Assembly (NCBI GenBank): GCA_013400975.1
Contig: WBMZ01002653.1
Location: forward strand, 124,001 to 188,000
Source of the DNA: Atrichornis clamosus
Taxonomy: Eukaryota > Chordata > Aves > Passeriformes > Menuridae
Reading direction: 5' to 3'
DNA length: 64,000 nucleotides
The notes under the pieces are model-generated. The model saw only the letters and a list, made by a program, of their open reading frames with translations. It made no database searches and had not been told where the DNA came from. The position numbers and the translations under genes were made by a program. Positions 23,411 to 34,978 of the stretch are shown in pieces. Each line of letters starts with the position of its first letter. Within the stretch, counting starts at the first letter, position 1.

Positions 23411-23894
23411 TGTGGGGCTGGGATACAGGCCCTGGGAGTGTGGGGTGTGTATAGCAGGGCATCACCTTACCCGGGCAAGACTTGACTTGCAGCTTTCCCC
23501 ACACATGCCCCTGAAATGTTTCAAGCCAGGAATCTCCTCCAATCTATCTCAATAACCTAACACTAAAGTTCAAGCTATGTGGTTTCAATATGAACAAGTA
23601 AATTATAAGTGGATACAATGCCAAAGAACTCACAGTACTAGTACCTGAAATATATATATAGTGGAAAATAATCTATTTTTTGTTTACAGCAATAATGTTT
23701 TCTAAGGAATAATTGCCTACCTGTGTGGCAGTGGTGGATGCCACCAGTGCCGTCTCTGAAGAGCAGGCTATCCCCAGAGAAAGAAGAATGCATTAGTGGG
23801 ATGCTGCTGAGGTGTAAGGCTCTCCCCCCAAGTCATTTGTAATAGTTTCTCCCTAAGCTGATGTAACCCTGGTTATGTTAATTCCCCCGTCATT
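23411..23894. repeat. Second copy of the exact 484-bp duplication
   Basis: Identical to 22926-23409. After 23894 the sequence runs on into the rest of an LTR (cctctgttaagcc), so this copy is the one continuous with the right flank, and the first copy is continuous with the left flank. Confidence 0.9.
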
Positions 23895-24385
23895 CCTCTG
23901 TTAAGCCTACTCCTTGGTCTAGAAAGTTCTTTGTTCCTCCATTGGCTCTGGCTCCCTTTCGCATCCCCTCCCCTCTCCTGGTTGGTCAGGCCTATGTCAC
24001 CCCACCTTATCTCCACCCCCGGACCCTCATGTTACTGGTTCTTGATGCTCTGCCCGCCCCCTTTTCCCCTCAGTTAAAAGTCTGTGCACCTCATTGTTCC
24101 TGGTTCTTTTGTCCCTTGACTCCTTCGAGTGTGGATCTTCAATAAACCCCTAAGAACTCCATACAAAAGAATCCCTCCCACCTCTTTGTCTCCGTTCTTT
24201 GCTGAGCTATCTGGATTGTGTGTGAGTGGCTGCCTGTGTACACCTGGCAGGGGAGCTTCGGTGTGCTGACGCAGGGGCTTACATGGTCCCGCTGGAGTGG
24301 CTCCTTGAGGGACACTACCAGGAAGGCCGCAGCGCCTGACCCTTCTGCCTTCACGCCGTCCAGCTTTTCAAGTGGCGCAGTGACA
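23724..24385 (+). mobile_element. Solo LTR, 662 bp (LTR family A, copy 3)
   Basis: The ends are tgtggca and gtgaca (TGT...ACA), flanked by a perfect 6-bp target duplication, tacctg (23718-23723 and 24386-24391). The right half is closely related to LTR copy 1: shared blocks include 'ctcccacctctttgtctc', 'ggctgcctg' and 'aaggccgcagcgcctga'. The left half differs more, as is common for U3 of LTR subfamilies. AATAAA is at 24141-24146. CCATTGGC at ~23939 is an inverted CCAAT box. No internal viral genes are present. Confidence 0.92.
24141..24146 (+). promoter_or_regulatory. LTR poly(A) signal AATAAA
   Basis: AATAAACCCCT lies in the same context as in LTR copy 1, about 240 bp from the 3' end of the LTR in both copies. 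Confidence 0.7.
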
Positions 24386-24391
24386 TACCTG

Positions 24392-25285
24392 AAATGCAAT
24401 GATGTTACAAAACAGACAACCATGATTTTTATTGTGTAGTCGGCAACAGCTTGTATTCAGCTCCAAAAGTTCTGAATTGTGCCAATAATTCTGTGGTTGA
24501 ATAATTTCAGTTATGGAATGTTGAACAAGATTTAAATATTGCTGCAATTATGTTTTTAGATGTTAAATAACACCTAAATGAGAAAAGAAAGAGGAAAATA
24601 ATTACTTGTTGGTTAATAATTTCAAGGAGATAAACTGTTTCAGACCAATACTTTTGTTTATTATCAAAGTAGAACATTCAGTGGATTCTACACATGAAGA
24701 TGTTTAAAGTATAGACTTGCAATTAAGGATCTTTTCCATATAAGTGCTTGCATCAAACACTGATACAATTTTTGCCTCAATCCATTCCAGGGATGCCATT
24801 AATTCTTTTGCCTACATGTTGTAGTAATCTTTCAGACTGCTGTAAGATTTTTCTTTATATTTCAAAATAATAAATCCACCCTACACACTGTTCACATGGG
24901 GAAAGGTGTTCTATCTAGTAAATGTAGTCTATTTTTTGTTGTTATTTTCTGTTTTCTTCTTTGTCTTTGTATGGAGTAGGTATGCCATCTAAAAGCACAC
25001 CCTGTTTGTGCCTCAGGTAATTGTGTATCAGAAACCTCCAGTATTCAAATTATCACTCTTCCAGTATTATAGAAATGTACTTAAATATCTTTTCATGTTT
25101 CCTCTCAGGTTACTCCACCAAAATGATTTCCTGAAAACTGTAATATACTTAATGGGATTTTTTCATTAAGCTATATCTAGTTACATAAGGATAATCTTCA
25201 GTATTTGTAGGAAAAAGTGTACTGATCTGATTTTATTATATTCTGCAAATTATTTGCAAAATTAAAAATTGTGTAGAAAGATGAT
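24392..25285. other. Unique AT-rich DNA, no gene seen
   Basis: Nothing recognised beyond ordinary AT-rich sequence. Confidence 0.55.
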
Positions 25286-25940
25286 ATAGAATCAAATGAT
25301 CAGAGAATTATTCTGGTTGGAAGAAAAAATATTCAGCTTATTCAAAGCAGGATTATTTTGGTCCAGTTGTGCAGGGCTTTGTGCAGTCAAGGCTTGAATA
25401 CCTACAGGGTTTGACACTCACTCCATCCAGTTCTCTCAGCTTCTCCTTGTCTGCCATGTGCACCAGCCCTTCATGGTGTCCTGTGCTGGACTATCTCCAG
25501 GATGTCGATGTCTTTATGAAAGGGGTAGCCCAGCTTCTGAGAAAAAACACCACCACAGTCATAGTCTTGCCAGTGTTGAATTCTTTGATCTGTTTGCAGA
25601 ACTCTTCCTTGTGCAGCTCGCAATACACCAGTACACTTTGATGGCTTATGGACAACCTGGTGTCCACCGGGACCTCAAGGTTCTGTTCTACACGGCTCGC
25701 TTCCAACACATCAATTGTACATGAGTTTATTCCTTCTCAGGTACATTTTTTTATTTTGCTTTTGTTAGACTTCCTGAGGTTTCTGTTGGCAAGTCTCTCC
25801 AGCAAGTGTGGTCCCTCTCAGTAGCTGCCCTGCCCTCCAATGCACCAACAACACCCTCCATGAACACATGTGGTGTTGTCTGAAAACTTGCTGAGTACAC
25901 AACCTGTCCCGATATCCAGGTCATTGTTAATTTTTCCTAT
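25286..25940 (-). mobile_element. CR1: Old CR1 LINE, internally deleted
   Basis: The same old CR1 type as at 15993-18108: 'ggcttgaatacctacagggt' and 'gctggactatctccaggatg' correspond to 'ggcttgaatacctccaggat' and 'gctggactacctccaggatt' there. A segment of roughly 200 bp present in the other copy is missing here near 25424. This copy lacks the LTR insertion: 'cagcttctccttgtctgcca' (~25438-25457) is the undisturbed form of the site that carries LTR copy 2. Confidence 0.85.
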
Positions 25941-26148
25941 GTCCTAATCACAGTCTTTATTCCTCTGGATATTTGATGGTGTTTTCAGACAAACTAAAAA
26001 TTGACCAAAGTCACCCAAAATTTTCCTTTAATAGAATTTCTGCAATTCTTTTGTCATTGATATTTAAAGCTCTACCACTCCCCTCTGCTGAAAGACCAAT
26101 GAATATTTTGAGATTGTTCTTCTTTTTTATATTTATTAAAGTCTCTTT

Positions 26149-26705
26149 TTGCAGTAGTTCTGGCTGGGATGAAGTTATGTTTTTTCCTAGCAGGCCATAT
26201 GCTCCTGGTTTTGGATCTGTGACTAAAACAGTGTTGATAACACACCAGTGTTTTTGCTATTTCTGAGCAGTATTTGCACAGTGTCAAGGTTTTCTCTGTT
26301 TCTCACATGGCCTTCCCAGCAAGTAGGCTGGACTCAATAAGAAGCTGGGAGGGGACATAAATAGGACAGCTGATCTGAGTTAACAAAAGGGATATTCCAT
26401 GACATATAACATCATGTTCAGTAATAAAAACTCAGGGGAGTCTCTGGGGGCACTGTAGCCATTTCTTGGAGACAGGCTGGATGTCAGTCTTCTTGTAGGG
26501 GGTTTTGAGTGATTGCACTTGCATCACTTTGGTCTTTTTTTTTTTTTTTTTTACCTTCCTCTTTTATTAACTTGTGAAACTATACATATGACCCATGAGT
26601 TTTCTCTCCTTTGCTCTTCCTATACTCTCCCCCATCCTGTTGGGGTGAGGGAGTAAGCCAGCAGCTGTGTGGAGCTTAGCTGCTGGCCAGCATCAAGCCA
26701 CCACT
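26149..26705 (+). mobile_element. Solo ERVL-type LTR, ~557 bp, plus strand
   Basis: This is the same family as the minus LTR at 12119-12679, in opposite orientation. Matching blocks include 'ttctggctgggatg' near the start, 'cagtgttgataaca', 'agcagtatttgcacagtgtc', 'gggatattccatgacatata', 'cagtaataaaaactc' and 'catgagttttctctc'. It contains an 18-T run at 26535-26552. The ends are decayed (expected ...ccacgaca reads ccaccact) and no target duplication is visible, so this copy is probably older or more damaged than the 12-kb one. Confidence 0.85.
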
Positions 26706-29700
26706 TGTGGTCTTTAATTATACTGTGGAAGTATTTCATTTTATAGATCTTGATTTTCTCGTTGTTGTTGTTTTTACTAATTGTTATCAATTTCTCTTTC
26801 TGGTGTATCAGTCTATCATAAACATATTTTTATCATGTCAATTATAATATATCAATGCTTCATCATTCCATTGATATTTAGTTTCAAAATGACTAGGCTG
26901 AACTGATGTTTATAAAAAGTCATTTAATTATTCTTGCTTAACACCTTAGATCAACAAATAATTAAATAATTTCTTCTAGGATGTGTGTCCTAATTAATTT
27001 TGGTATCTTGATTTTGTGACAAATTTCTTTACTCCTTTTTTCACTTCTCTTTGGTCAAGTGAAGTCCTCTATCATGAGGATTTGTTCTGTTTCTATGTAG
27101 GAGCCCATCTGAAGTGAGCTGTTTTTCTGGAGAAGTTGGAACACTGTTCTGAAGGGGGAAAAACCAACCCAACCAAACAAATACACATGAAAGCAAAAGA
27201 CAAATACCATCCTTTTTTATCTCCCTTACCCAACCCAAAAAATTATTCATAATAACATGAAAAAAGAAAACAAAGCAGGCACAGGCTCTATTGTAATCTA
27301 AACCCAAGAAAATTCTTTTTTTAAATTTCAGTTCCACTACTTCTGAGATTACAGGACTTTAAGTAAACTTACTGCATATGTAAAACCCTAAAACCAGCTC
27401 ACACAGACAGTACTGTAGATGTCTTACATCTTAAAATTTACTGGAATGCCAATAGCTACTGGAGAATATTGACGCACTAGAAAATCCAATTATTTTAAAA
27501 ACCGTAGTGTAATGCAATGAAAACTCAAACTGTGTGGGGTAGGGGTTTTTTTTGCCAGACAGAAGAAATAATTTTTAAGTATTTATCAAAGTCTCTGTTT
27601 TTGTATCCATATTTTAAGCTCTTTGCAAAATGCTAGTTTGTCTTACATTGTGTCATTCATGGATATGTTTTGGATTATTCTCATGAAGCCTAAATTAATA
27701 TGCCAGTGATCATAATCAAAGGCTTGTTGAATTCATTGGGAAAGTCTGAATTGATTTAATGCTTCATGAAACATGTCTGCAATAGGCATGTTGGACTGTC
27801 CCTCACAGTTTTTTAAAAAATAACATCTAATTGCTTAAAAAGTCAGTATTTCTGTATCTGTTGCTCATTCATAGCTGACAGTAAAAGCTGTGTCACTGTT
27901 TTGATAAGATTGTATATAACATCAGAATATGCTTTAAAAATCAATCATACACTTCTCCCATGACTTCTTTTCTTGTGCTGGTTTAAGTTCTCAATTTAAA
28001 AGGGACTTCAATCTTTGGTTCTAAACATTTCCAAGACTCAGAATGTTATTAGCTCTTTTTGGTTTGTTTGCCTATTTGTTCTAAAAAAGGCCCATCATAA
28101 CCAACTTCAATTTTTTTCTTTAAAAAAGAAAAAACAAAACAAACAAGATGAAATTTTTAAACTTTGTTAGTTGTTTTACAGCAGAGCTGTTATTCAGAAT
28201 AGGTTATTGTACTGCTTCCAGCTGAGTCAGAATACCCAGTCTTGTTCTACCTAAAATAAAATAATGCATAAAGATTTCCCCAGTGTACTACACAAGTGTG
28301 CCTAACCTGTATGGACAGCATCACATCCTCAGAACACTTCTTAATGATTCCCTCCACACCCAAACTGGAAACCTAAGCTTCTTTAATATTAGAGTTTCAT
28401 TATTCTTATTTTCTATAATTTAACAACTCCTCATATTATACTTAATGGAAAAGTCATGCAATATTGAGCAGTAACTGCTGTTAATTTCCTGCTGTATATA
28501 ATTTGCATTTTTTGTTGCTAGTGGAGAGTAATTAACATGCTCTAATTATCATACTGATTGTCTTCTTTAGTTTATGTGAATATAGTCATCTCAACCCTCG
28601 TTGATCTTACAACAGTACTTTTTATTGCCCTCTGTAATAGTATCCAGGGATATACTGGGCTTAGTTTTTTACTGAAAAAAATGGTGTGATCTAGCACTAA
28701 CAAGTTCTCTAAACGTTTCAGTTTGGAACAGAGTAATGTAAGTTTTTATAGTGCCTATCAAAAAACATAGAGCACTGCTGTTACAGTAGTATAATGCCAT
28801 CTTTTTAATAACAGAATTGTGGTTGTATTACCATCATCACACAAAAAAACATTTTCTTGTGTTCCATTTGGATTGTCTTTTACTCTTCTGTCTATGAACA
28901 GTTAAGACAGAATACACATTCAACCTGGAATATGCTTACAAGCAATAGTGAGTGAGGTTTTTTCTTGCAAGGGTGCTTTTTAAGAGAATAGACATTTATC
29001 TGTATCTTAATCTAAAGCTTCTACCTAATCAAACTTCTTAGTAAATTTTATGTCTGTCTACAACTACCTTATAAAATAGTACTGCAGATAGGAATAGCTA
29101 AATGAAATCAAGTAATTTGTTGGAATGTTCTATACAAGAATACTGAGGCTTTGAGGTTTTGAAAAGAGAAGAAACATCAAGTACAATGAGTTACATTTTC
29201 ACATGCAAATAGATTGCATTCTTTTCACAAGATCAAATTAAAAAACAGGTGAAATTCAAATGGAAGATTTTGTATGAGTCTATTCTGCATTTATTTAAGC
29301 ATAACCATTTAGGCTAGGAGACACAGAACTCAGCAGTCTGCATTGTGTCTTACAGCTTCCTGGGAATCAGAACTTCACGTGCAACAGATTCTTCCAGGGG
29401 ATCAGTAGCTGCTGCAAAGATTTATTACTACTTTGTAAATGTTCTCCATAAATGCTGAAATTAACATTGTCTCTTTGGAAAAAGAGGACTATATTTGAAT
29501 TTTTTTCCTCCTTCTAAAGACTACTCACACTATTCACAACTTTTAGAATCCTGTATGAATCTGCAGATGTATACTGACTGGGAATGCTAGTGTAGGAGTG
29601 AGACAAGCTGTGTGCTTTTTTTATTTGTGTGTGCTTAAGTCTGTTTTGTATTATAGATCACTTTTCCTGTGCAGTCTCAGGGTAGCTGTGCTCAGAAGTG

Positions 29701-30898
29701 ACTGAAGTACTGTTTGTGAATGATACTAAAGACTGATAGGTGTTAACAGAGAAAAAAAGTAAAGCAGTCCCAAACTTCCAAGTTTCTTTGAATTTTCTAT
29801 ACTCATGGTATGAAATTATACAACTTAAAGAAAAGCCCCAGAGTGCTGTTAACAGCAGAAAAAGCTGAAGCAATTTGCAGCAAAATCAGAGGAGACATAT
29901 ATCGTATTGCATCAGTGACAGAAGTTGGATTGACATCACATACATCTAGAAAATATCTGACCATGAGGCTGTAAATATCTATCCTTTTTTTGTTATTTTA
30001 ATTTATTTTAGCATTATGTATTGGTGTCAAATATTATTTGATGATATTGCTCTGGATGCTGTCAAAATAAGCAGAAGGACATGGTACTGCTAGTTGATCA
30101 CGTAAAATTAAGAACTAACTAGACTAACTAATTTACTGAGAACCTAATCATTTCAATGAATGAAAAATTCAGGATCAGAGAATGAGTAGGAAACAGTACT
30201 GCTTATTAAAACTTAGAACTCTAGAAGCAAGGCATAAACTTTTCTTGATTTTTTTTTCCTTTTTTCATTATATTTCCTTCCTCATCTCCTTATAGTCCTT
30301 TCTCCTGCAATATTACATTTGGGGTTAAGGAAGAAGCAGTTATTAATTCAATTTAGGCATCTGCACCAGGACTCTGTCAAAAGGTTCAATATTGTCCCCA
30401 ATATAGTTTTGATGATTCATAGAAGTATTAACTTCTTAATAATTTCCTTTTGGATTGTAAATACATATTAGTAAAGTAAAGAGTAGGTACAATGTTCTTT
30501 GGAAAAATAGGAAATAAGTGACATCCAAAAATCACCCCAGATATTAATTCCAAGAGAAATATGATTTTTTAAATTCTAAACTGAAAGCAGTGTATTTGGG
30601 CTTTTATTCTGGATCAGAATGTTTAGCTAATAGCTAACATATCAAAGCAGAAAATCCAAGTAGGTTTATTAGTCATCACTCGCTCATTGTACTGTGGTTA
30701 ACACTTTTAAATGGTACTATGAAATAAGAATGTACTCGTTAAAATAATAAAATATCCTATTTCTTCCTATATTTTGAAAAACCTTATTTGTTTTAGTAGA
30801 GGAAAAGTAGGTTTTAGTTCAGACAAATTACGATTGGTGTGTTATGTTGCAGACAGGTTATTCTCAGGAGTTCCTTGTTTTGTTCTTTAGTGTTGACT
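26706..30898. other. Unique AT-rich DNA, no gene seen
   Basis: A 4.2-kb stretch without a recognisable gene or repeat. Frames such as 27041-27337 (minus) and 29658-29873 (minus) are hydrophobic, low in complexity or domain-less, and have no supporting splice or promoter context. Confidence 0.55.
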
Positions 30899-31957
30899 AA
30901 GTCAGTTAAAAACTGTCTGGATGGCCAGGCTGAGCGAGTGGTGATGAGCAGAGTTAAATCCAGTGCAGGCTGGTCACTAGTGGTGTTCTCTAGGACTCAT
31001 TATTGAGAATAGTCCTGTTTTATATCTTTATTGATGATCTGTATGAAGGGATTGAATGCACTCTCAGTAAGTTTGCAGGTGACACTAAATTGGGCAGGAG
31101 TATTGTTCTGCTGGAAAGCAGGAAGGCTCTACAGAGGGATTTGGACAGGATGGATCGATGGGCCAAGGACTGTTATATGAGGTTCAACACCACCAAGTGC
31201 TGGGTCCTGCCCTTGGGTCACAACAACCCCCTGCAGCACTACAGGCTAGGGGCAGAGTGGTTGGAAAGTGGCCCAGAGGAAAAGGACCTGGGAGAGTTGG
31301 TCGGCAGCCAGTGAACATGAGCCAGTGTGTGCCCAGGTGGCCAAGAAGGTCAATGGCATCCTGGCCTGTATCAGCAACAGTGTGGCCAGCAGGACCAGGG
31401 CAGGGATTATCTCTCTCTACTCAGCACTGGTGAGGCCACACCTCAAGTGCCGTGTCCAGTTCTGGGCCCCTCACGAATAAAGACATTGAGGTGCTGGAGC
31501 AGAGCAGCCCAGCGGAAGAGGGCTATGATGCTGGTGAAGGGTCTGGAAGACAAGGCCTAGAAGGAGTGACTGAGGGAGCTGGGGTTGTTCAGCCTGGAGA
31601 AAAGGAGGTTCAGGAGTGACCTTATGGCTCTCTACAACTACCTGAAAGGAGGGTGTAGCAAGGTGGATATGAGCCTCTTCTACTGGGCAGTTAGTGACAG
31701 AATGAGAGGACATAGCCTCAGGCTGTGCCAGGGGGTTCAGGCTGGACATAAGGAGGAATTTCTGCATGGAAAGGGTTGTTAAACATTGGAATGGACTGCC
31801 CACGGAGGTGGTGGCGTCTGCATCCCTGGAACTGTTCAAGATATTACTGGCTGCAGCACTTAGTGCCATGGTCTAGTTGACAAGGTGGTGAGCAGTCAAA
31901 GCTTGGACAAGGGTCTCAGAAGTGTTTTCCAATCTACAGGATTCTGTGTCTCTGTAA
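30899..31957 (+). mobile_element. CR1: CR1 LINE, 5'-truncated
   Basis: This is a relatively well preserved CR1 3' kilobase. A 103-codon frame at 31003-31314 keeps [20 protein letters not shown], then GDTKLG, and [14 protein letters not shown]. The catalytic FADD box reads FAGD, so one essential aspartate is lost. Later blocks ([20 protein letters not shown] at ~31355, [20 protein letters not shown] at ~31590) lie in other frames. It ends at a decayed tail, 'caggattctgtgtctctg'. Confidence 0.92.
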
Positions 31958-33394
31958 AACACCTTTGATTTTGGACCTTCTGAGTCCTCACTACAAAGAG
32001 GACATCTGGGACTCTTACAGAGCTGTGTATTTCCCCTTCATCTTAAACAAGCAAAAACAGACAAAAAAACCACCCAAAACTTATAAGTTGCCTCAATAGC
32101 AGACTTGGAGGTCTTATGGCCATCCAGCTTCTATAACATTAGTTGTAATATTTACTTCTCTTGAATTCACATGTGTGAAAGCTTATCATTTAAGCTGAAC
32201 GAGTTAGTTTAAATTAATTATAGAGTTAATACAAAGAGTTAATACAGACAGTTATCTCAAAAATTTGACTATTCTAGAAATTGACCTTATCTCCTATCAT
32301 GTAACTGGTTTGAGGTTTTTTTAAAGGTAATTAAGGAAATTTCCAGTTACTCCATAATTTATTTATAAATCATTCCTCATCATGTGTTAATCATTGGTTA
32401 ACCTTTGTAACTTTGTGTCTCAGTGCTTCCATCCCTGAATTCCAGTGAAAGGAGTAATGACCATCCTAGCAAACAAATTACTGAATACTGAACAGCTAAC
32501 AAGTAGTGTAGTCAATACTAGCTATAGGAACTGAGGTAGAAGGCCTGAAATAACTTCCTGCATGCTCCTGTGCAGCTCATTCTGGTTCCAGCGGAGTCTA
32601 GAACTTTTCCGTAGGTCTCAAGAACTGTAGTGCATATAGTTATTTCTCACGTGAGTAAAGGCACTGATTTCCCTTTTATTATCTGTCAGAGTCCAGGGAG
32701 AACAATACGGAGCAGCAGATCCTGTGTTAGTTGGTCAGAGGCCCTGAACTGGCTGCAGAGGTTGTCCTTCATCCTCCACTGCCTTGTGACCTACTTAGTG
32801 ACTTGTCAAGGACTAATTTAATTACATAAACTTAGCAGCTATCAGTTACGTCCAATGTCTCTAATTTCTGTTGCCCTCCAAACGTTTTGCCAATAATATT
32901 ATAATTGCTATATCTAGTCTATAAAGAAAATTTCATCATGCTGAATTTTGTGTAAAAAAATCTGTCTCAATAGCATAGGATGTTTTACAGTTAATATCTT
33001 TTAACATTATGAAACAGGTCCCCTGTATAGACTATGGGCCAAATTAATTTCCTAGAGGACTACAGATTAAACATAAATCATGGTTTCAAATGTGAAAGGT
33101 CATGTTATTCACAAAGCTACAGTTCAAAGTGTGACTTTATGACTTCTACTACTTCTTTCCACTCTGAATTATTCATCAAGTTAATATTTTACTATCATAA
33201 GTTTTCAAACCCTTTAAATTTAGAAAACAAAAGATGGGGGGCTTATGTTAATAAAAACAATTTCAAAGAAAATATAATAAACCTAGCATACCCAGAGCAC
33301 AAGACAGAATAAAATATTAGTTTTTATGTTGAGTACAAAATCTCTCAATCCAAATATTTGTGAAAGTTAATAAAACTTCAGAATTATTTGCATG
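31958..33394. other. Unique AT-rich DNA, no gene seen
   Basis: No gene or repeat recognised. The frame at 33034-33312 (92 codons) lacks any domain. Confidence 0.55.
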
Positions 33395-33587
33395 GATTTC
33401 ACAGAACCATGTAATAAATGACATTCAAGGGACCTAGGGAGATGTCCAACCACTGGTTCAACCAAGGTTAGCTAAAGCAAGTTGCTCAGGGCTGAATCCA
33501 GTGAGGTACCAAATTTCTTCAGGGATGCAAATGCCATAGCCACTCTGGACAACAAAACCTGTTCCACTGTTTCAGCACATTGACAGC
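33395..33587 (-). mobile_element. CR1: CR1 LINE fragment, 3' end
   Basis: The reversed CR1 tail begins at 'ttcacagaaccatg', followed by 'agttgctcagggctgaatcc' and 'aaacctgttccactgtttca', the usual antisense order. It runs into the A-rich minisatellite at the point where CR1 normally has a short A run (cacagtaaaaaa). Confidence 0.85.
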
Positions 33588-33791
33588 TAAAAAAAAAAAA
33601 AACCAAAAGAAAGAACAAAAAAAAAAAAGAAAAAGAAAAAAAAAAAAAGAAAAAGAAAAAAAAAAAAAGAAAAAGAAAAAAAAAAAAAGAAAAAGAAAAA
33701 AAAAAAAAGAAAAAGAAAAAAAAAAAAAGAAAAAGAAAAAAAAAAAAAGAAAAAGAAAAAAAAAAAAAGAAGGAAAAAAAAAAAGAAAAGG
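33588..33791. repeat. A-rich minisatellite, 20-bp unit, seven perfect copies
   Basis: From 33621 to 33760 the 20-mer aaaaaaaagaaaaagaaaaa repeats seven times without a change, followed by a partial unit (33761-33770) and A-rich remnants on both sides. It has grown from the A-run of the adjoining minus CR1. The perfect copies imply recent expansion and probable length variation. All six frames are open over much of it, giving meaningless poly-Lys and poly-Phe frames. Confidence 0.95.
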
Positions 33792-33814
33792 GATTTCTGG
33801 ATTTCCCATATGAG

Positions 33815-33945
33815 AAATGTGTTCAAGAGACATCTGGATCTGGCACTGGGTGATGTGGTTTAGTGATTATGGAGTTACAGTGGTAGTGCCAAGTTGACAG
33901 TTGGACTGGATGATCTTAAAGGTCTCTTCCAACCTTGTTGATTCC
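33815..33945 (+). mobile_element. CR1: CR1 LINE, 3' tail fragment
   Basis: 'gtgttcaagagacatctgga', 'ctgggtgatgtggtttagtg' and 'ggactggatgatcttaaagg', then cttccaaccttgttgattc, give the last ~130 bp of a CR1. Confidence 0.9.
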
Positions 33946-33959
33946 CAAGGTAAATCCTA

Positions 33960-34325
33960 TTTTAGCTTGGAGAAAAGGAGGCTCAACTGGCAGTTTATTG
34001 CTCTCTACAAATGAAAGGAAGTTGCAGGAAGGTGGGAATCTGTCTCTTCTCCCAGGCAACTAGTGACAGGACAAGACGAAGCGGCCACAAGATGTCCCAG
34101 GGAAAGTTCAGCTGGGACATCAGGAAGACTTTCTTCACTGAAAGGGTCATTAGGCACTGGAGTGGGCTCTCTAGGGATGTGGTAGAGTCACCATCCCTGG
34201 AAGTATTCAAGAAATGACTGCATGTGGCACTTAGTGCCATGGTCTCGTTGACAAGTTAGCGTTTGGTCAAAGGTACAATGTGATGATCTTGGAGGTCTTT
34301 TCCAGCTTTAATGAATCTATGATTT
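33960..34325 (+). mobile_element. CR1: CR1 LINE, 3' fragment
   Basis: Starts 'ttagcttggagaaaaggagg'. It carries the RT C-terminus in a 68-codon frame (34011-34217: SQGKFSWDIRKTFFTERVIR, LSRDVVESPSLEVFKK) and ends with 'gatgatcttggaggtctttt' and a tail gaatctatgattt. About 365 bp. Confidence 0.92.
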
Positions 34326-34514
34326 GGTGTTTCAGGCTATGCTTCTTGCTTCTTGACCTTTTACGGAACACCCCTAAGAAAAGTCTGGCTTCATACGGCA
34401 TACTGGAGGAAGTTTGAGTATTTCTAACATTAATTAACTTTACAGAATAGCAAGACAGAAAATACAATAGAGATGCACAGATTGAATAGACTGGTTTGAG
34501 ACTTTTTTACTGCT

Positions 34515-34578
34515 TGCTGGACTTGATCGTCTTAAAGGTAATTTCTAATCTAAATGGTTCTATGAATCTATGATTATT
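34515..34578 (+). mobile_element. CR1: CR1 LINE, 3' tail fragment
   Basis: 'gctggacttgatcgtcttaa' followed by a decayed ccaa block and ttctatgaatctatgatt. Only ~60 bp remain. Confidence 0.82.
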
Positions 34579-34958
34579 CTTCCTAAAGAATGTGTTTCCT
34601 TAAGAAGTTGTGGGGAAAAGTAATTAATTATTGTTTTCAAAATTGCCACTATAGATTAAACAGAATAAATAGAAATGGTAGCTTTGAATATAAAACTATT
34701 TCTTCTAAGTAAGAATGTAGTGATGCTATCATTAATGATTTTAAACCCCTGTTAAGCTCAAGAAAGATAATTTTAATAGATATTACAACAAAACTCTACA
34801 ACTGTAGATAAGTAAGAAAGAAATTATTGGAAAAAATAAAACCATAGGTAAATAAGCTTAAGTCAGTATGTCTAACATAAGATATGTCGAGGGTTCTTGA
34901 AAGCATTAGATAATTAACTCACTGTAAAAATGTCCATAATTTAAAAAAAAAAGAACAT

Positions 34959-34978
34959 TATATATATATATATATATT
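34959..34978. repeat. (TA)n microsatellite
   Basis: A run of about ten TA units following an A-rich tract. Confidence 0.85.

Noticed and set aside
33621..33760. Seven identical 20-bp units resembling a repeat array such as CRISPR
   Set aside because: The units are contiguous with no spacers and are pure A/G low complexity in a bird genome; it is a minisatellite.
33580..33833. Long open frames on both strands (poly-Lys/Arg and poly-Phe)
   Set aside because: They are translations of the 20-bp A-rich minisatellite, which has no stops in several frames.
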